Shown here piece by piece: positions 7,913-16,167 of a stretch of DNA of 64,000 nt. The stretch comes from CAKZYD01 sp039814715 (lineage in GTDB: Bacteria > Pseudomonadota > Alphaproteobacteria > Sphingomonadales > CAKZYD01): NCBI GenBank assembly GCA_039814715.1, contig JBCCAR010000019.1:1-64000 (forward strand). Direction: 5' to 3'. The first letter of the stretch is position 1; every line of letters starts with the position of its first letter. The position numbers and the translations under genes are program-made. The notes under the pieces were generated by a model. That model had not been told where the DNA came from, made no database searches, and was given only the letters and a program-made list of their open reading frames with translations.

Positions 7913-8861
7913 GCTCTCCTTTCACCCAGCGGACCGTCCCCGTCGCCGAGCGCATGACGACCGATTCAGTGGTGATTGTGCCCCCGCGCCGATGTACCCC
8001 TTCCAGCAAGGAGCCGTCTGTCACGCCAGTGGCCGCAAAAATCACATCGCCGGACGCGAGGTCCTCGAGATCATATTTGCGGTCCAAATCTTCAATACCC
8101 CAGCGGCGCGCGCGGCCGCGTTCGTCATCGTTGCGAAACAACAGTCGGCCCTGGATTTGTCCACCTGTGCAGCGCAAGGCAGCTGCGGCCAACACACCCT
8201 CAGGCGCACCGCCAGAGCCCATGTAAAGGTCAATGCCTGTATCGGGGTTGGTTGTTGCGATCACGCCGGCTACGTCTCCATCTGGTATCAGCGTAATACC
8301 GCAGCCAATAGCGCGCAATTCTTTGATGATTTTTTCATGGCGCGGGCGGTCAAGCACACAGGTCATGATCTGTTCAGGCGGGCATCCCTTCGCCTTGGCC
8401 ACTGCTTTCACATTGTCGGCGACAGAGTTATCGAGATCGATCACCCCTTTTGGAAAGCCGCCGCCAACGGCGATTTTATCCATATAGACATCCGGCGCGT
8501 TGAGCATGCAGCCGCCTTCTGAAATCGCCAGCACGGCAAGCGCGTTTGGCCCCGCCTTCGCTGTGATCGTTGTCCCTTCGAGAGGGTCAAGCGCGATATC
8601 GACTTTTGGACCGCTGCCTGTGCCGACTTTCTCGCCGATGAAGAGCATCGGCGCTTCATCACGCTCGCCCTCACCGATTACAACAGTACCTTCCATTTCA
8701 ATATCATTGAGCGCGCCGCGCATGGCTTCCACGGCCGCCGCATCAGCAGCTTTTTCATCGCCCTGCCCAATCTCATCCATGCAGGCGATGGCAGCGGCTT
8801 CAGTCACGCGGACCATTTCCAGCACAAAAATACGGTCCAAATTCGTTGGTGCTTGGGCCAT
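7899..8861 (-). CDS. glpX: Class II fructose-1,6-bisphosphatase
   Basis: A 320-residue GlpX-type phosphatase. It has the metal and substrate motifs GEGERDEAPML, DIALDPLEGTT followed by KAGPNAL, and the C-terminal GGAPEGVLAAAAL. It hydrolyses fructose 1,6-bisphosphate to fructose 6-phosphate in gluconeogenesis; some GlpX enzymes also act on sedoheptulose bisphosphate. It is the third gene of the leftward operon, 60 bases after hom and overlapping recJ. No class I Fbp is seen here. Confidence 0.95.
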   Translation of the reverse strand: MAQAPTNLDRIFVLEMVRVTEAAAIACMDEIGQGDEKAADAAAVEAMRGALNDIEMEGTVVIGEGERDEAPMLFIGEKVGTGSGPKVDIALDPLEGTTITAKAGPNALAVLAISEGGCMLNAPDVYMDKIAVGGGFPKGVIDLDNSVADNVKAVAKAKGCPPEQIMTCVLDRPRHEKIIKELRAIGCGITLIPDGDVAGVIATTNPDTGIDLYMGSGGAPEGVLAAAALRCTGGQIQGRLLFRNDDERGRARRWGIEDLDRKYDLEDLASGDVIFAATGVTDGSLLEGVHRRGGTITTESVVMRSATGTVRWVKGEHGKR

Positions 8862-8921
8862 GCCGGCACTCTCCTTTTTCGGGTTTGTTCGTCGTTTCTT
8901 TAAAGCGGCGTCGTACCAGCC

Positions 8922-10217
8922 TTATATGTCATCATCGTAAATACGCAGGATGGCGGGCTGCGATAACACCACGTCCAGAGCAGCTAGTTTTTGTGCTGCA
9001 GCACCCAGCGTTTCGTGGCTACAGCGATGCGTGGTGAGCACAAACATCACTTCGCCTTTCCCCGCCTGCCCACGCTGAAGCAGGCTATCCATGCTGATCC
9101 CAAGATCACGAATAACCTGCGCGATGCTAGCAGCAACACCGACCTCATCTCGCACAGTCAGCCGCACATAAAACCGGCTGCTGCTTGCGTTGGCTGGCGC
9201 ACTTTCGCATAGGCGCAGGTGTTTGGTCGGCACGCCAAATGCCGGCACTGTTGAGCCGCGCGCAATGTCAATCAAATCAGCCACCACAGCTGAGGCTGTT
9301 GGCCCTTCGCCAGCGCCGCGCCCTTCGAGCACAACGCGGCCAACCGGATCACCTTCAAACGTGACGGCATTAAAGCTGTCTTCTACCATGGCGAGAGGAT
9401 GGCTTTCAGGCACCAATGTGGGCGCGACCCTTTGCTCCAAGGCGCCACCGCGCATGCTTGCCTGGCCAATAAGTTTCAGCCGGTAGCCAAGCTCGCGGGC
9501 ATATTCCAAGTCTGTGGGCGATACGGCGCGGATGCCATCTGTATGGACGGCGCTGAAATCAATCACTGTCCCAAAGCTGATAGACGCTAAAATCGCAAGT
9601 TTATGTGCCGCATCGATCCCATCAATATCGAAGGTTGGATCGGCTTCTGCATAGCCAAGGCGTTGGGCGTCAGCGAGCACCTCAGCAAAGTCTGCGCCTT
9701 CCTTGTCCATAACAGTCAAAATATAGTTGCAGGTCCCGTTCAAGATACCTTGAACGCTTTGAACTGTGTTCGCGGCAAGGCCATCAATCAGGGCCTTAAT
9801 CACTGGAATGCCGCCTGCGACGGCGGCTTCAAACCGTAGCTGTGCGCCTGCTGTTTCAGACACCTGCGCAAGCGATGCCCCATGATGGGCGATCATGGCT
9901 TTATTGGCGGTCACAATATGCCGGCCAGCCTCTAAGCTCTTTTGGCTGAGGACTAAGGCTGGACCATCAGACCCGCCCATGAGTTCAACCACAACGTCTA
10001 CAGGCGCGCCAGCGAGAGACACTGGGTCGTCCACCCATTCATAGTTGCTCAGATCAATGCCGCGATCCTTGCTACGGGTCCGGGCGCTCACATGGGTAAT
10101 ATCAATCGGGCGGCCAGCACGTGCTGCGACCATCTCAGCTTGCTCAGTGAGTATTTTCACCGTGCCGACGCCGACAGTGCCAAGCCCCGCAATCCCAATC
10201 TTCAGTGGCTTCGTCAT
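8922..10217 (-). CDS. hom: Homoserine dehydrogenase
   Basis: A 431-residue enzyme. The N-terminal Rossmann domain has GIAGLGTVGVGT (8-19). The catalytic domain has GILNGTCNYIL and EADPTFDIDGIDAAHKLAIL, and a C-terminal ACT domain spans roughly 350-431. It reduces aspartate semialdehyde to homoserine for threonine and methionine synthesis; the ACT domain is the usual site of threonine feedback. It starts three bases after the aminotransferase stop, so the two are almost certainly co-transcribed. Confidence 0.96.
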   Translation of the reverse strand: MTKPLKIGIAGLGTVGVGTVKILTEQAEMVAARAGRPIDITHVSARTRSKDRGIDLSNYEWVDDPVSLAGAPVDVVVELMGGSDGPALVLSQKSLEAGRHIVTANKAMIAHHGASLAQVSETAGAQLRFEAAVAGGIPVIKALIDGLAANTVQSVQGILNGTCNYILTVMDKEGADFAEVLADAQRLGYAEADPTFDIDGIDAAHKLAILASISFGTVIDFSAVHTDGIRAVSPTDLEYARELGYRLKLIGQASMRGGALEQRVAPTLVPESHPLAMVEDSFNAVTFEGDPVGRVVLEGRGAGEGPTASAVVADLIDIARGSTVPAFGVPTKHLRLCESAPANASSSRFYVRLTVRDEVGVAASIAQVIRDLGISMDSLLQRGQAGKGEVMFVLTTHRCSHETLGAAAQKLAALDVVLSQPAILRIYDDDI

Positions 10218-10220
10218 ACG

Positions 10221-11426
10221 CTATAGTGCTTTCGATGGCGCCGGTTCAGACTGGCTAAAAAGGCGTTTAAGATTGCGTGCCGCCTGGCGAATGCGGTGTT
10301 CGTTTTCAACCAAAGCAATGCGAACATGGCCCTCACCGTATTCGCCAAAGCCGATGCCAGGCGCTACGGCAACGCCAGCTTCTTGAAGCAACAATTTCGA
10401 AAAGCCCATAGAACCGAGATGCTGGTATTTTTCAGGCAATTTGGCCCAGGCAAACATAGTCGCCGCAGGCGGCGGCACCTCCCAGCCAGCCCGGCCAAAG
10501 CTCTCCACCAAGACGTCCCGGCGAGCCTTATAAATCGCGCGTGCTTCTGCAACACAGTCCTGCGGGCCATTGAGCGCTGCTGTCGCGGCCACCTGGATGG
10601 GTGTAAATGCGCCATAATCAAGATAACTTTTTACGCGCGTTAAAGCGCCTATCAGCCTTTGATTGCCGGCCGCAAAGCCAATACGCCAGCCTGGCATGGA
10701 ATAGGTCTTGGACATGGAGGTGAATTCCACCGCCACATCTTTCGCGCCTGGCACCTCTAAGATGGACGGTGGCGGCTTATCTTCGTCAAAGTAGATTTCC
10801 GAATAAGCCAAGTCAGACAAAATATAGATGCCGCGCGATTTCGCGAAATCGACCAATGCTTCATAAAAAGACAAATCAACAACTTGCGCTGTTGGGTTGG
10901 AGGGAAAATTCACAATAACGGCAACAGGCTTTGGTACGGAATGCTGCACGGCGCGGTCCAGATCGGCCAAATAATCGTGCTCTGGGCCAATCGGCATATG
11001 CCGGATCGTAGCGCCCGCAATCATAAATCCATAAGGATGAATGGGATAGCTGGGGTTAGGCGAAATAATCACATCGCCTGGCGCAGAAATGGCCTGCGCT
11101 AAATTGGCGAGACCTTCTTTGGACCCGATGGTGACGATTGCCTCGCGCTCAGGGTCGATCTCGACACCAAAGCGGCGGTCATAATAGGCCGCCATCGCCT
11201 TGCGCAATCCTGGAATGCCGCGCGATTGCGAATAGCGATGGGTCTTGGGATCAGCAATCGCTTCAATCATTTTGTCAATGATGTGCTGCGGGGTCGGCAA
11301 GTCAGGATTGCCCATCCCAAAATCAATGATGTCGTCCCCGCGAGCCCGGGCCTCCGCCTTCAGTGCATTCACTTCAGCAAACAGGTATGGCGGCAATCGT
11401 TTAATGCGGTAGAAATCTTGCGACAT
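10221..11426 (-). CDS. alaC: Class I/II pyridoxal-phosphate aminotransferase, AlaC-like
   Basis: A 401-residue fold-type I aminotransferase. It has GMGNPDLPTP (37-46), FPSNPT (174-179), the PLP-phenol Tyr208 region (LSDLAYSE), and the Schiff-base Lys240 in SMSKTYSMPGWRIGF. It resembles glutamate-pyruvate transaminase AlaC and is often annotated as LL-diaminopimelate aminotransferase-like. First gene of the leftward operon with hom, glpX and recJ. A role in alanine synthesis is likely; involvement in diaminopimelate or methionine metabolism cannot be excluded. Confidence 0.88.
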   Translation of the reverse strand: MSQDFYRIKRLPPYLFAEVNALKAEARARGDDIIDFGMGNPDLPTPQHIIDKMIEAIADPKTHRYSQSRGIPGLRKAMAAYYDRRFGVEIDPEREAIVTIGSKEGLANLAQAISAPGDVIISPNPSYPIHPYGFMIAGATIRHMPIGPEHDYLADLDRAVQHSVPKPVAVIVNFPSNPTAQVVDLSFYEALVDFAKSRGIYILSDLAYSEIYFDEDKPPPSILEVPGAKDVAVEFTSMSKTYSMPGWRIGFAAGNQRLIGALTRVKSYLDYGAFTPIQVAATAALNGPQDCVAEARAIYKARRDVLVESFGRAGWEVPPPAATMFAWAKLPEKYQHLGSMGFSKLLLQEAGVAVAPGIGFGEYGEGHVRIALVENEHRIRQAARNLKRLFSQSEPAPSKAL

Positions 11427-11586
11427 GGCGGCTTTAGTACTTTGATAGAGACGATATGAGGGGCTTATAATCCGTGATATGGGGGAAAGCGAGACGAGAA
11501 TACGGCATATTTTGCGCTCGAAACTCAGACCCCGTGTATGCCCTAGTCTTTTATGTCAGGGTGAAAACAGTGTTAAAGGCCCTAAC

Positions 11587-11601
11587 TTGCAAAGAATGCA
11601 A
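11587..11601. promoter_or_regulatory. TTGCA-N5-TGCAA inverted repeat before phaC
   Basis: Perfect 5-base arms flank AAGAA, 23 bases upstream of the phaC start. Alphaproteobacterial PhaR/AniA regulators of PHA granule genes are known to bind TGC/GCA-rich dyads, so this is a candidate PhaR operator. It is based on position and symmetry only. The 198-base gap between alaC and phaC must hold both divergent promoters. Confidence 0.35.
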
Positions 11602-11624
11602 TAAAATTCGCTGGAAGGGTGCGC

Positions 11625-13421
11625 ATGAGCGGGCAAAAAAACGAGCCACTACAGGTGTCTGAGGAAATGGCGGAGCATATGGCGTCCTTGGCAAAACGCT
11701 CCCAGGACATGATCGCCGATTTTATGAGCCGCCAACCGGCCAATATCAATCCCGACCCCATGAACCTAGGCCCCTCGCTGATGGAAATGTCAGCACTCAT
11801 GTGGTCCGATCCATCAAAGCTCGTCGAAAGCCAATTCTCGCTTTGGCAGGACTATATGCGGCTTTGGCAGAATGCGACCTTGCGCATGCTTGGCGATGAG
11901 CCCGAACCGCTCGTCTCTGAACCCAAAGGCGACCGGCGGTTTAAAGACCCGGAATGGCGCGATAACATTGTGTTCGATTTTCTGCGCCAAGGCTACCTGC
12001 TGACCGCCAACAATATTGTCCAAACAGTGTCCGACATCGAAGGGCTTAGTGGCAAAGAAAGGGCCAAAGTCGATTTCGCCATCAAGCAGTTTGTGGATGC
12101 TATGAGTCCATCGAACTTCGTGATGACCAATCCAGAAGTCTTGCGCACGACGCTGGAAGAACGCGGCGAAAACCTGATGCGCGGCCTGGAAAACATCATC
12201 GTCGATTTTGAACGCGGGGAAGGCAAGCTCGCCACCCGCATGACCGATGAAAGCGCCTTTGAAGTGGGCGGAAATGTCGCCATTACGCCAGGTAAGGTGG
12301 TCTTTCAAAACCGGATGCTTCAGCTACTACAATATGCGCCGACGACGCAGCAAGTTTATGAAAAACCACTGCTGTTTTTGCCGCCGTGGATCAACAAATT
12401 CTACATTTTGGATCTGACGGCGCAGAAGAGCATGATCAAATGGCTTGTGGACAAAGGCTTTACGGTCTTTTGTGTCTCCTGGGTCAACCCTGATGGCGAC
12501 TACCGCGATGTCTCTTTCGAGACTTATATGACGGAAGGCGCGCTGGAAGCGATGCGAGCGGCTAGAGAGATATGCGGAACGGACAGCGTGAATGCTGTCG
12601 GATACTGCATTGCAGGTACACTCCTTTCCTCAACGCTAGCCTATCTCACCGACAAAGGCCGCGAAAAGGAAGTCAACGCCGCGACATTCTTTACCGCACA
12701 AGTCGACTTTGAAGAAGCGGGCGAATTGCTTGTTTTTGTAGATGAAGAGCAAATTGAAAATATAAATTCGATTATGGAAGAAAAAGGGTATCTCGACGGC
12801 CAAAACATGGCCCAGACCTTTAACATGCTGCGCTCTAATGATCTTATTTGGTCATTTGTGGTCAATAATTACCTTCTCGGGAAAGACCCCTTCCCCTTCG
12901 ATCTGTTGTATTGGAATTCAGACGCCACGCGATTGCCGCAAGCGATGCATCAATTCTACCTGCGCAATATGTACCAGGATAATAAGTTAATTCGTCCTGG
13001 TGAAATTGTTCTGGATGGCGTGCCAATCGATTTGCGCAGCGTCAAAACCGACATGTATATACAAGCTGGCAAAGATGATCACATCGCCCCTGCACGGTCG
13101 GTTTTTAAAATGCTGCACACCTTCTCAGGCAACATGCGCTTCGTCTTGGCGGGGTCTGGCCATATTGCAGGCGTCGTCAATCCGCCAGCGGCGAAAAAAT
13201 ACATGCATTGGACAAGCACCAAGAAAAAGGCGGCCGATCTCGACGCTTGGATGGAAACGGCCAAGGAGCATCCAGGCTCTTGGTGGGAAGACTGGGAGCG
13301 CTGGCTGAGCCGCCGCTCCGGCAAAAAAGTCAAAGCCCGCGTCCCTGGCGAAACGAAGAAATTTCCAGCGATTGAAGACGCACCTGGTAGCTATGTCAAA
13401 GTCAAATCCATGAAAAGCTAG
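11625..13421 (+). CDS. phaC: Class I poly(3-hydroxyalkanoate) synthase
   Basis: A 598-residue polymerase that joins (R)-3-hydroxyacyl-CoA units into polyester at the granule surface. The lipase-like box GYCIAG holds the catalytic Cys328, and the triad is completed by Asp484 (in GKDDHIAP) and His513 (in GSGHIAGV). Length and the PhaC N-terminal domain fit class I, which needs no PhaE partner. The frame also offers a GTG two codons earlier, but GGAAGG lies six bases before the ATG at 11625, deciding the start. phaA, phaB and phaR are not in the window. Its TAG stop shares CTAG with the convergent next gene. Confidence 0.96.
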   Translation: MSGQKNEPLQVSEEMAEHMASLAKRSQDMIADFMSRQPANINPDPMNLGPSLMEMSALMWSDPSKLVESQFSLWQDYMRLWQNATLRMLGDEPEPLVSEPKGDRRFKDPEWRDNIVFDFLRQGYLLTANNIVQTVSDIEGLSGKERAKVDFAIKQFVDAMSPSNFVMTNPEVLRTTLEERGENLMRGLENIIVDFERGEGKLATRMTDESAFEVGGNVAITPGKVVFQNRMLQLLQYAPTTQQVYEKPLLFLPPWINKFYILDLTAQKSMIKWLVDKGFTVFCVSWVNPDGDYRDVSFETYMTEGALEAMRAAREICGTDSVNAVGYCIAGTLLSSTLAYLTDKGREKEVNAATFFTAQVDFEEAGELLVFVDEEQIENINSIMEEKGYLDGQNMAQTFNMLRSNDLIWSFVVNNYLLGKDPFPFDLLYWNSDATRLPQAMHQFYLRNMYQDNKLIRPGEIVLDGVPIDLRSVKTDMYIQAGKDDHIAPARSVFKMLHTFSGNMRFVLAGSGHIAGVVNPPAAKKYMHWTSTKKKAADLDAWMETAKEHPGSWWEDWERWLSRRSGKKVKARVPGETKKFPAIEDAPGSYVKVKSMKS

Positions 13422-14746
13422 TCGCCTTTTGGCGCCAGAGCAGTTTTTAGTAGCTGCTCCTCCCATATATAGAGACCGCTGCATGCACTGATTTGATCTG
13501 CTGCATCGTCCGGCGTGTAGGGGAACAGATAGGCAATTGTTTCATCGCCTTTGGGGTCAACCAAAAGCCCGCCGAGCAAGCCATAGGCCTCCCCAAAATG
13601 CCCATAGTAACGCGCGCGCTGACTGGGGAAACACGCCTCATTTGGCTCATAGATATGAACGCCGAGGCCAAACGCGCGCATAAGGCCGTCATAGCTATCG
13701 CCATTGTCCTCATCTTCGCTGTAACGCCATTGCTCTTCCACCATGGCGTTCATGGTGCGGCTCTTTAGGATGCGAGCGCCATTGATCTTTCCGTTCGTGA
13801 TGAAAATTTCGCCCAGCGTCACCAAATCAAGCAGCGAGGCGCGCATACCGCCTTGCGGGGAGAAGACGGTCGCATTGGTGCCGGGAATGTAACTGTCCAG
13901 CGCGCGCCGCGCCGGGCTCGGACCAACTGGCTCACCATCAATCGTGATTACGACAGAATCAGGAAGGCTGTCAGCCCCCTCTTCGTTCGCTGCGGCGGCA
14001 ATTGTGCGCAATGTGCCATAGCGGCCCAAGGGGATGGCCTGCGCTTGCCGCGACAGGGACACGCCGTGCCAGTTGAAGCCAACATCCAGGCCCGCGGGCT
14101 CAAAGAGACGCTCTTGCATCAACACATCAAAGCGCGTGTCACTGACGGCTTCCATAACCGTCGCTAAGACACCGTAGTTGATGTTTGCGTACTTGAAGTA
14201 TGTACCCGGCGCGTAAGGCAGCTCAAAAAATCGCTCGTCCGTCATCAACAGCTCTAAGGATGCTGGCAAATCGGCTTGGTATTCCGCCCCGTCCGTTAGC
14301 CCGGATTGATGGCTCAGCAGCAATCGCGGCGTGATGGCTGCGTCTGGATGGAGCGGATGGCGCAGTGTCCAGCCTAAAATAGTCGATACGTCTTGGTCCA
14401 AATCCAGCAGTTCATCTTCCACCAATGACATGGCGACAATCGCCACCGCCAGTTTTGAAACAGAGGCAACACGTAGCGGGCGCTTAATAGCGTTTGCCGG
14501 CACTTTACCACGCCCCGTCACCCAGGTTTCAGGGTCATCTTTGCCATCGCGAATAGCGACAAGACTGACGGGAAGCGACGCTTCTACTGGCGCATCGATA
14601 GGCGTTAAAGCGTCTAAAATGCTCAGCTGGCTGCGCGCTTTAACATTTTGGCGAGCCGCCTCACCGCCGCCGCACGCGCACAGCGCGGCGCTGATCAGAC
14701 AGACACTAAATACATTGCGCAATCGCCCAAAGGTAAAAGCGAGCAT
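13418..14746 (-). CDS. Serine hydrolase lipoprotein, beta-lactamase/DD-peptidase fold
   Basis: A 442-residue protein of the class C beta-lactamase-like family. It has the SxxK motif in SVSK, the YxN motif in FKYANINYG, and a late GHFGEAYG block in the place of the third motif. The start at 14746 has GAAGGGG upstream and yields a lipoprotein signal with lipobox LCAC (lipidated Cys25) followed by three glycines. The longer frame (to 14851) adds unrelated residues. Probably an envelope-anchored esterase or peptidase; substrate unknown. It converges on phaC with a 4-base stop overlap. Confidence 0.82.
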   Translation of the reverse strand: MLAFTFGRLRNVFSVCLISAALCACGGGEAARQNVKARSQLSILDALTPIDAPVEASLPVSLVAIRDGKDDPETWVTGRGKVPANAIKRPLRVASVSKLAVAIVAMSLVEDELLDLDQDVSTILGWTLRHPLHPDAAITPRLLLSHQSGLTDGAEYQADLPASLELLMTDERFFELPYAPGTYFKYANINYGVLATVMEAVSDTRFDVLMQERLFEPAGLDVGFNWHGVSLSRQAQAIPLGRYGTLRTIAAAANEEGADSLPDSVVITIDGEPVGPSPARRALDSYIPGTNATVFSPQGGMRASLLDLVTLGEIFITNGKINGARILKSRTMNAMVEEQWRYSEDEDNGDSYDGLMRAFGLGVHIYEPNEACFPSQRARYYGHFGEAYGLLGGLLVDPKGDETIAYLFPYTPDDAADQISACSGLYIWEEQLLKTALAPKGD

Positions 14747-14953
14747 GCAGCACCCCTTCGTCTTCCCACCCGAAAGAAAAGACCATAGATCCGCGATAGT
14801 TAACAATACCCCCAAAAGCCAAAAAACCGAATAAAAGTGGCATTGGCGCACATCAATCGCGCACGGTCCTTATGCGATAAAGCGAAATTGATTATCTGTA
14901 TTTGGGCTTCATTGCGACTTTGCATCCGCTTGCATACCTCTATTGTCAACCCG

Positions 14954-14980
14954 TTAGCACTCTCCCTTGTCGAGTGCCAA
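14954..14980. promoter_or_regulatory. CIRCE heat-shock operator (HrcA binding site)
   Basis: TTAGCACTC, nine spacer bases, then GAGTGCCAA. This matches the classical CIRCE inverted repeat (TTAGCACTC-N9-GAGTGCTAA) at 17 of 18 arm positions. CIRCE is bound by the HrcA repressor and is normally found at groESL, dnaK or hrcA. Here the only downstream gene is usg, whose start is 118 bases away. Just upstream, CTTGCAT (14929-14935) and CCCGTTA (14950-14956) are 14 bases apart, faintly like a sigma-32 promoter. Confidence 0.85.
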
Positions 14981-15013
14981 AAAAATCGAGCAATTTCAGA
15001 CCTTTACTTAAAT

Positions 15014-15037
15014 GCAAGCATTTGCCAGCATGCTTGC
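15014..15037 (+). other. Hairpin and nine-codon mini-ORF in the usg leader
   Basis: GCAAGCA (15014-15020) and TGCTTGC (15031-15037) form a 7-bp stem with a 10-base loop in the predicted 5' untranslated region of usg. Thirteen bases later a mini-ORF (15051-15080, MKRNKDLLR) begins six bases after GAGGGA, a good ribosome-binding sequence. It ends 18 bases before the usg start. It could be a leader peptide or chance. The rest of the 352-base gap 14747-15098 holds nothing else I can support besides the CIRCE site. Confidence 0.35.
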
Positions 15038-15098
15038 GTCCTGAGGGAGAATGAAAAGAAATAAGGACCTGTTGCGCTGATTTTCTGGAGGGAAAACT

Positions 15099-15392
15099 AT
15101 GTTGGAGCAAGACGCCACCACCGACGAACGCTCAGAGATGGAATTGCGGTTAATGGGCTACCGCATGGCCACTATCGACATTTTGTATCATTTGCCGGAC
15201 CACCCCGGTATTTTGCAGAGCTTCATTTGGCAAACGCTTGATTTAGCGCCGAAGTTTCCAAGGCTGAACAAGTTTTTAGACTTTTGGGAAACCAATATCG
15301 ATGGCGAATTGCACAAGGTCACCGTGGCCACACGGCAAATGATTGCGCCCCAAGAGCTACGCGCTATATCTGACGAATTCCAGTTACACTAA
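15099..15392 (+). CDS. usg: Usg family protein
   Basis: A 97-residue protein closely matching the small alphaproteobacterial Usg family. The marks are LRLMGYRMATIDILYHLPDHP (first part at 17-36), LQSFIWQTLDLAPKFP, KFLDFW, and the ending VATRQMIAPQELR. Usg was named from its position upstream of the trp genes in Caulobacter; its molecular function is unknown. Here no trp gene is adjacent. GGAGGG stands 8 bases before the ATG. The CIRCE element in its leader suggests heat-shock control through HrcA. Confidence 0.9.
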   Translation: MLEQDATTDERSEMELRLMGYRMATIDILYHLPDHPGILQSFIWQTLDLAPKFPRLNKFLDFWETNIDGELHKVTVATRQMIAPQELRAISDEFQLH

Positions 15393-15427
15393 GCGTGCTG
15401 AAGACGACGTCTGAAACACAGCTCCCG

Positions 15428-16045
15428 CTAGGTCAGCATATTGGCCGGAAAGCTCTGCCGGGCGGCCGGGCGAGCGATGACGCGCTCGCGGTAGGACACA
15501 ACATTCTCCCACTTCTCAATTGGAATGAAACCTTTGGCAAGTTGGACCGAATACCCAATGTTGGTATCGACGGCTGAAAAACCGCTGGGCAAAATATAAT
15601 CGCGCCCCTCTAAATGCTTGTTCAGCACGCGGAGTGTTTGGCCAAGGCGGCGCTGCTCAATCTCTTTGACAGCCTGAGAGCGATTTTCTTTGGGGATGAA
15701 TACCACTTGCTGAACGAGAGAGGCGCCATGAACCGCCATGGTTTCAGCAAAGTGGAGCCACTGTAGCCACTGGGCTCGTTCAGGGTCTCCTGGCCCGCGC
15801 ATCAAGTCACTGTCCTGTGTCTCGCACAAATATTCGGCAATCGCGCCTGATTCGAAGATCGTTGTCGCCCCGTCCTGCAAGCACGGCACCCGGCCCAGGG
15901 GGTGTATTTTAAGATAATCAGGCGAGCGGAGTGCATCTAAGGTGAAGGCGAGTTCTTCAAGTTGGAAATCCACCCCCATCTCCCTCAGCAGCCAAAGCGT
16001 CCGAACCGACCGTGATCCAGGGACATGATAAAGGGTGATGGACAT
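15428..16045 (-). CDS. Glutathione S-transferase family protein
   Basis: A 205-residue cytosolic GST from the ATG at 16045 (MSITLYHVPGSRSVR). The N-terminal thioredoxin-like domain carries SRSVR at the catalytic serine/tyrosine position and the cis-proline/glutathione-contact block PLGRVPCLQDG followed by IFESGAIAEYL. An alpha-helical C-terminal domain follows. A longer frame upstream (to 16138) is not GST-like; GGAG lies about 10 bases before the chosen start. It is divergent from the acyl-CoA ligase gene. Detoxification or dehalogenation roles are possible; none can be chosen. Confidence 0.87.
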   Translation of the reverse strand: MSITLYHVPGSRSVRTLWLLREMGVDFQLEELAFTLDALRSPDYLKIHPLGRVPCLQDGATTIFESGAIAEYLCETQDSDLMRGPGDPERAQWLQWLHFAETMAVHGASLVQQVVFIPKENRSQAVKEIEQRRLGQTLRVLNKHLEGRDYILPSGFSAVDTNIGYSVQLAKGFIPIEKWENVVSYRERVIARPAARQSFPANMLT

Positions 16046-16167
16046 GAATTGTAATCTCCGCTTGCTCTCTGCCTGGCTATACATATTCGCTGTTGCATCC
16101 GCGTCGAGCGATGAAGATGAATAGGTCAGGTCGATCAACCGAACAGATTTGAAAGTATTGCAACGCG

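Noticed and set aside
14837..15064. 75-codon rightward ORF across the CIRCE element
   Set aside because: It would place the operator inside coding sequence; it has no recognisable domain and no good Shine-Dalgarno.
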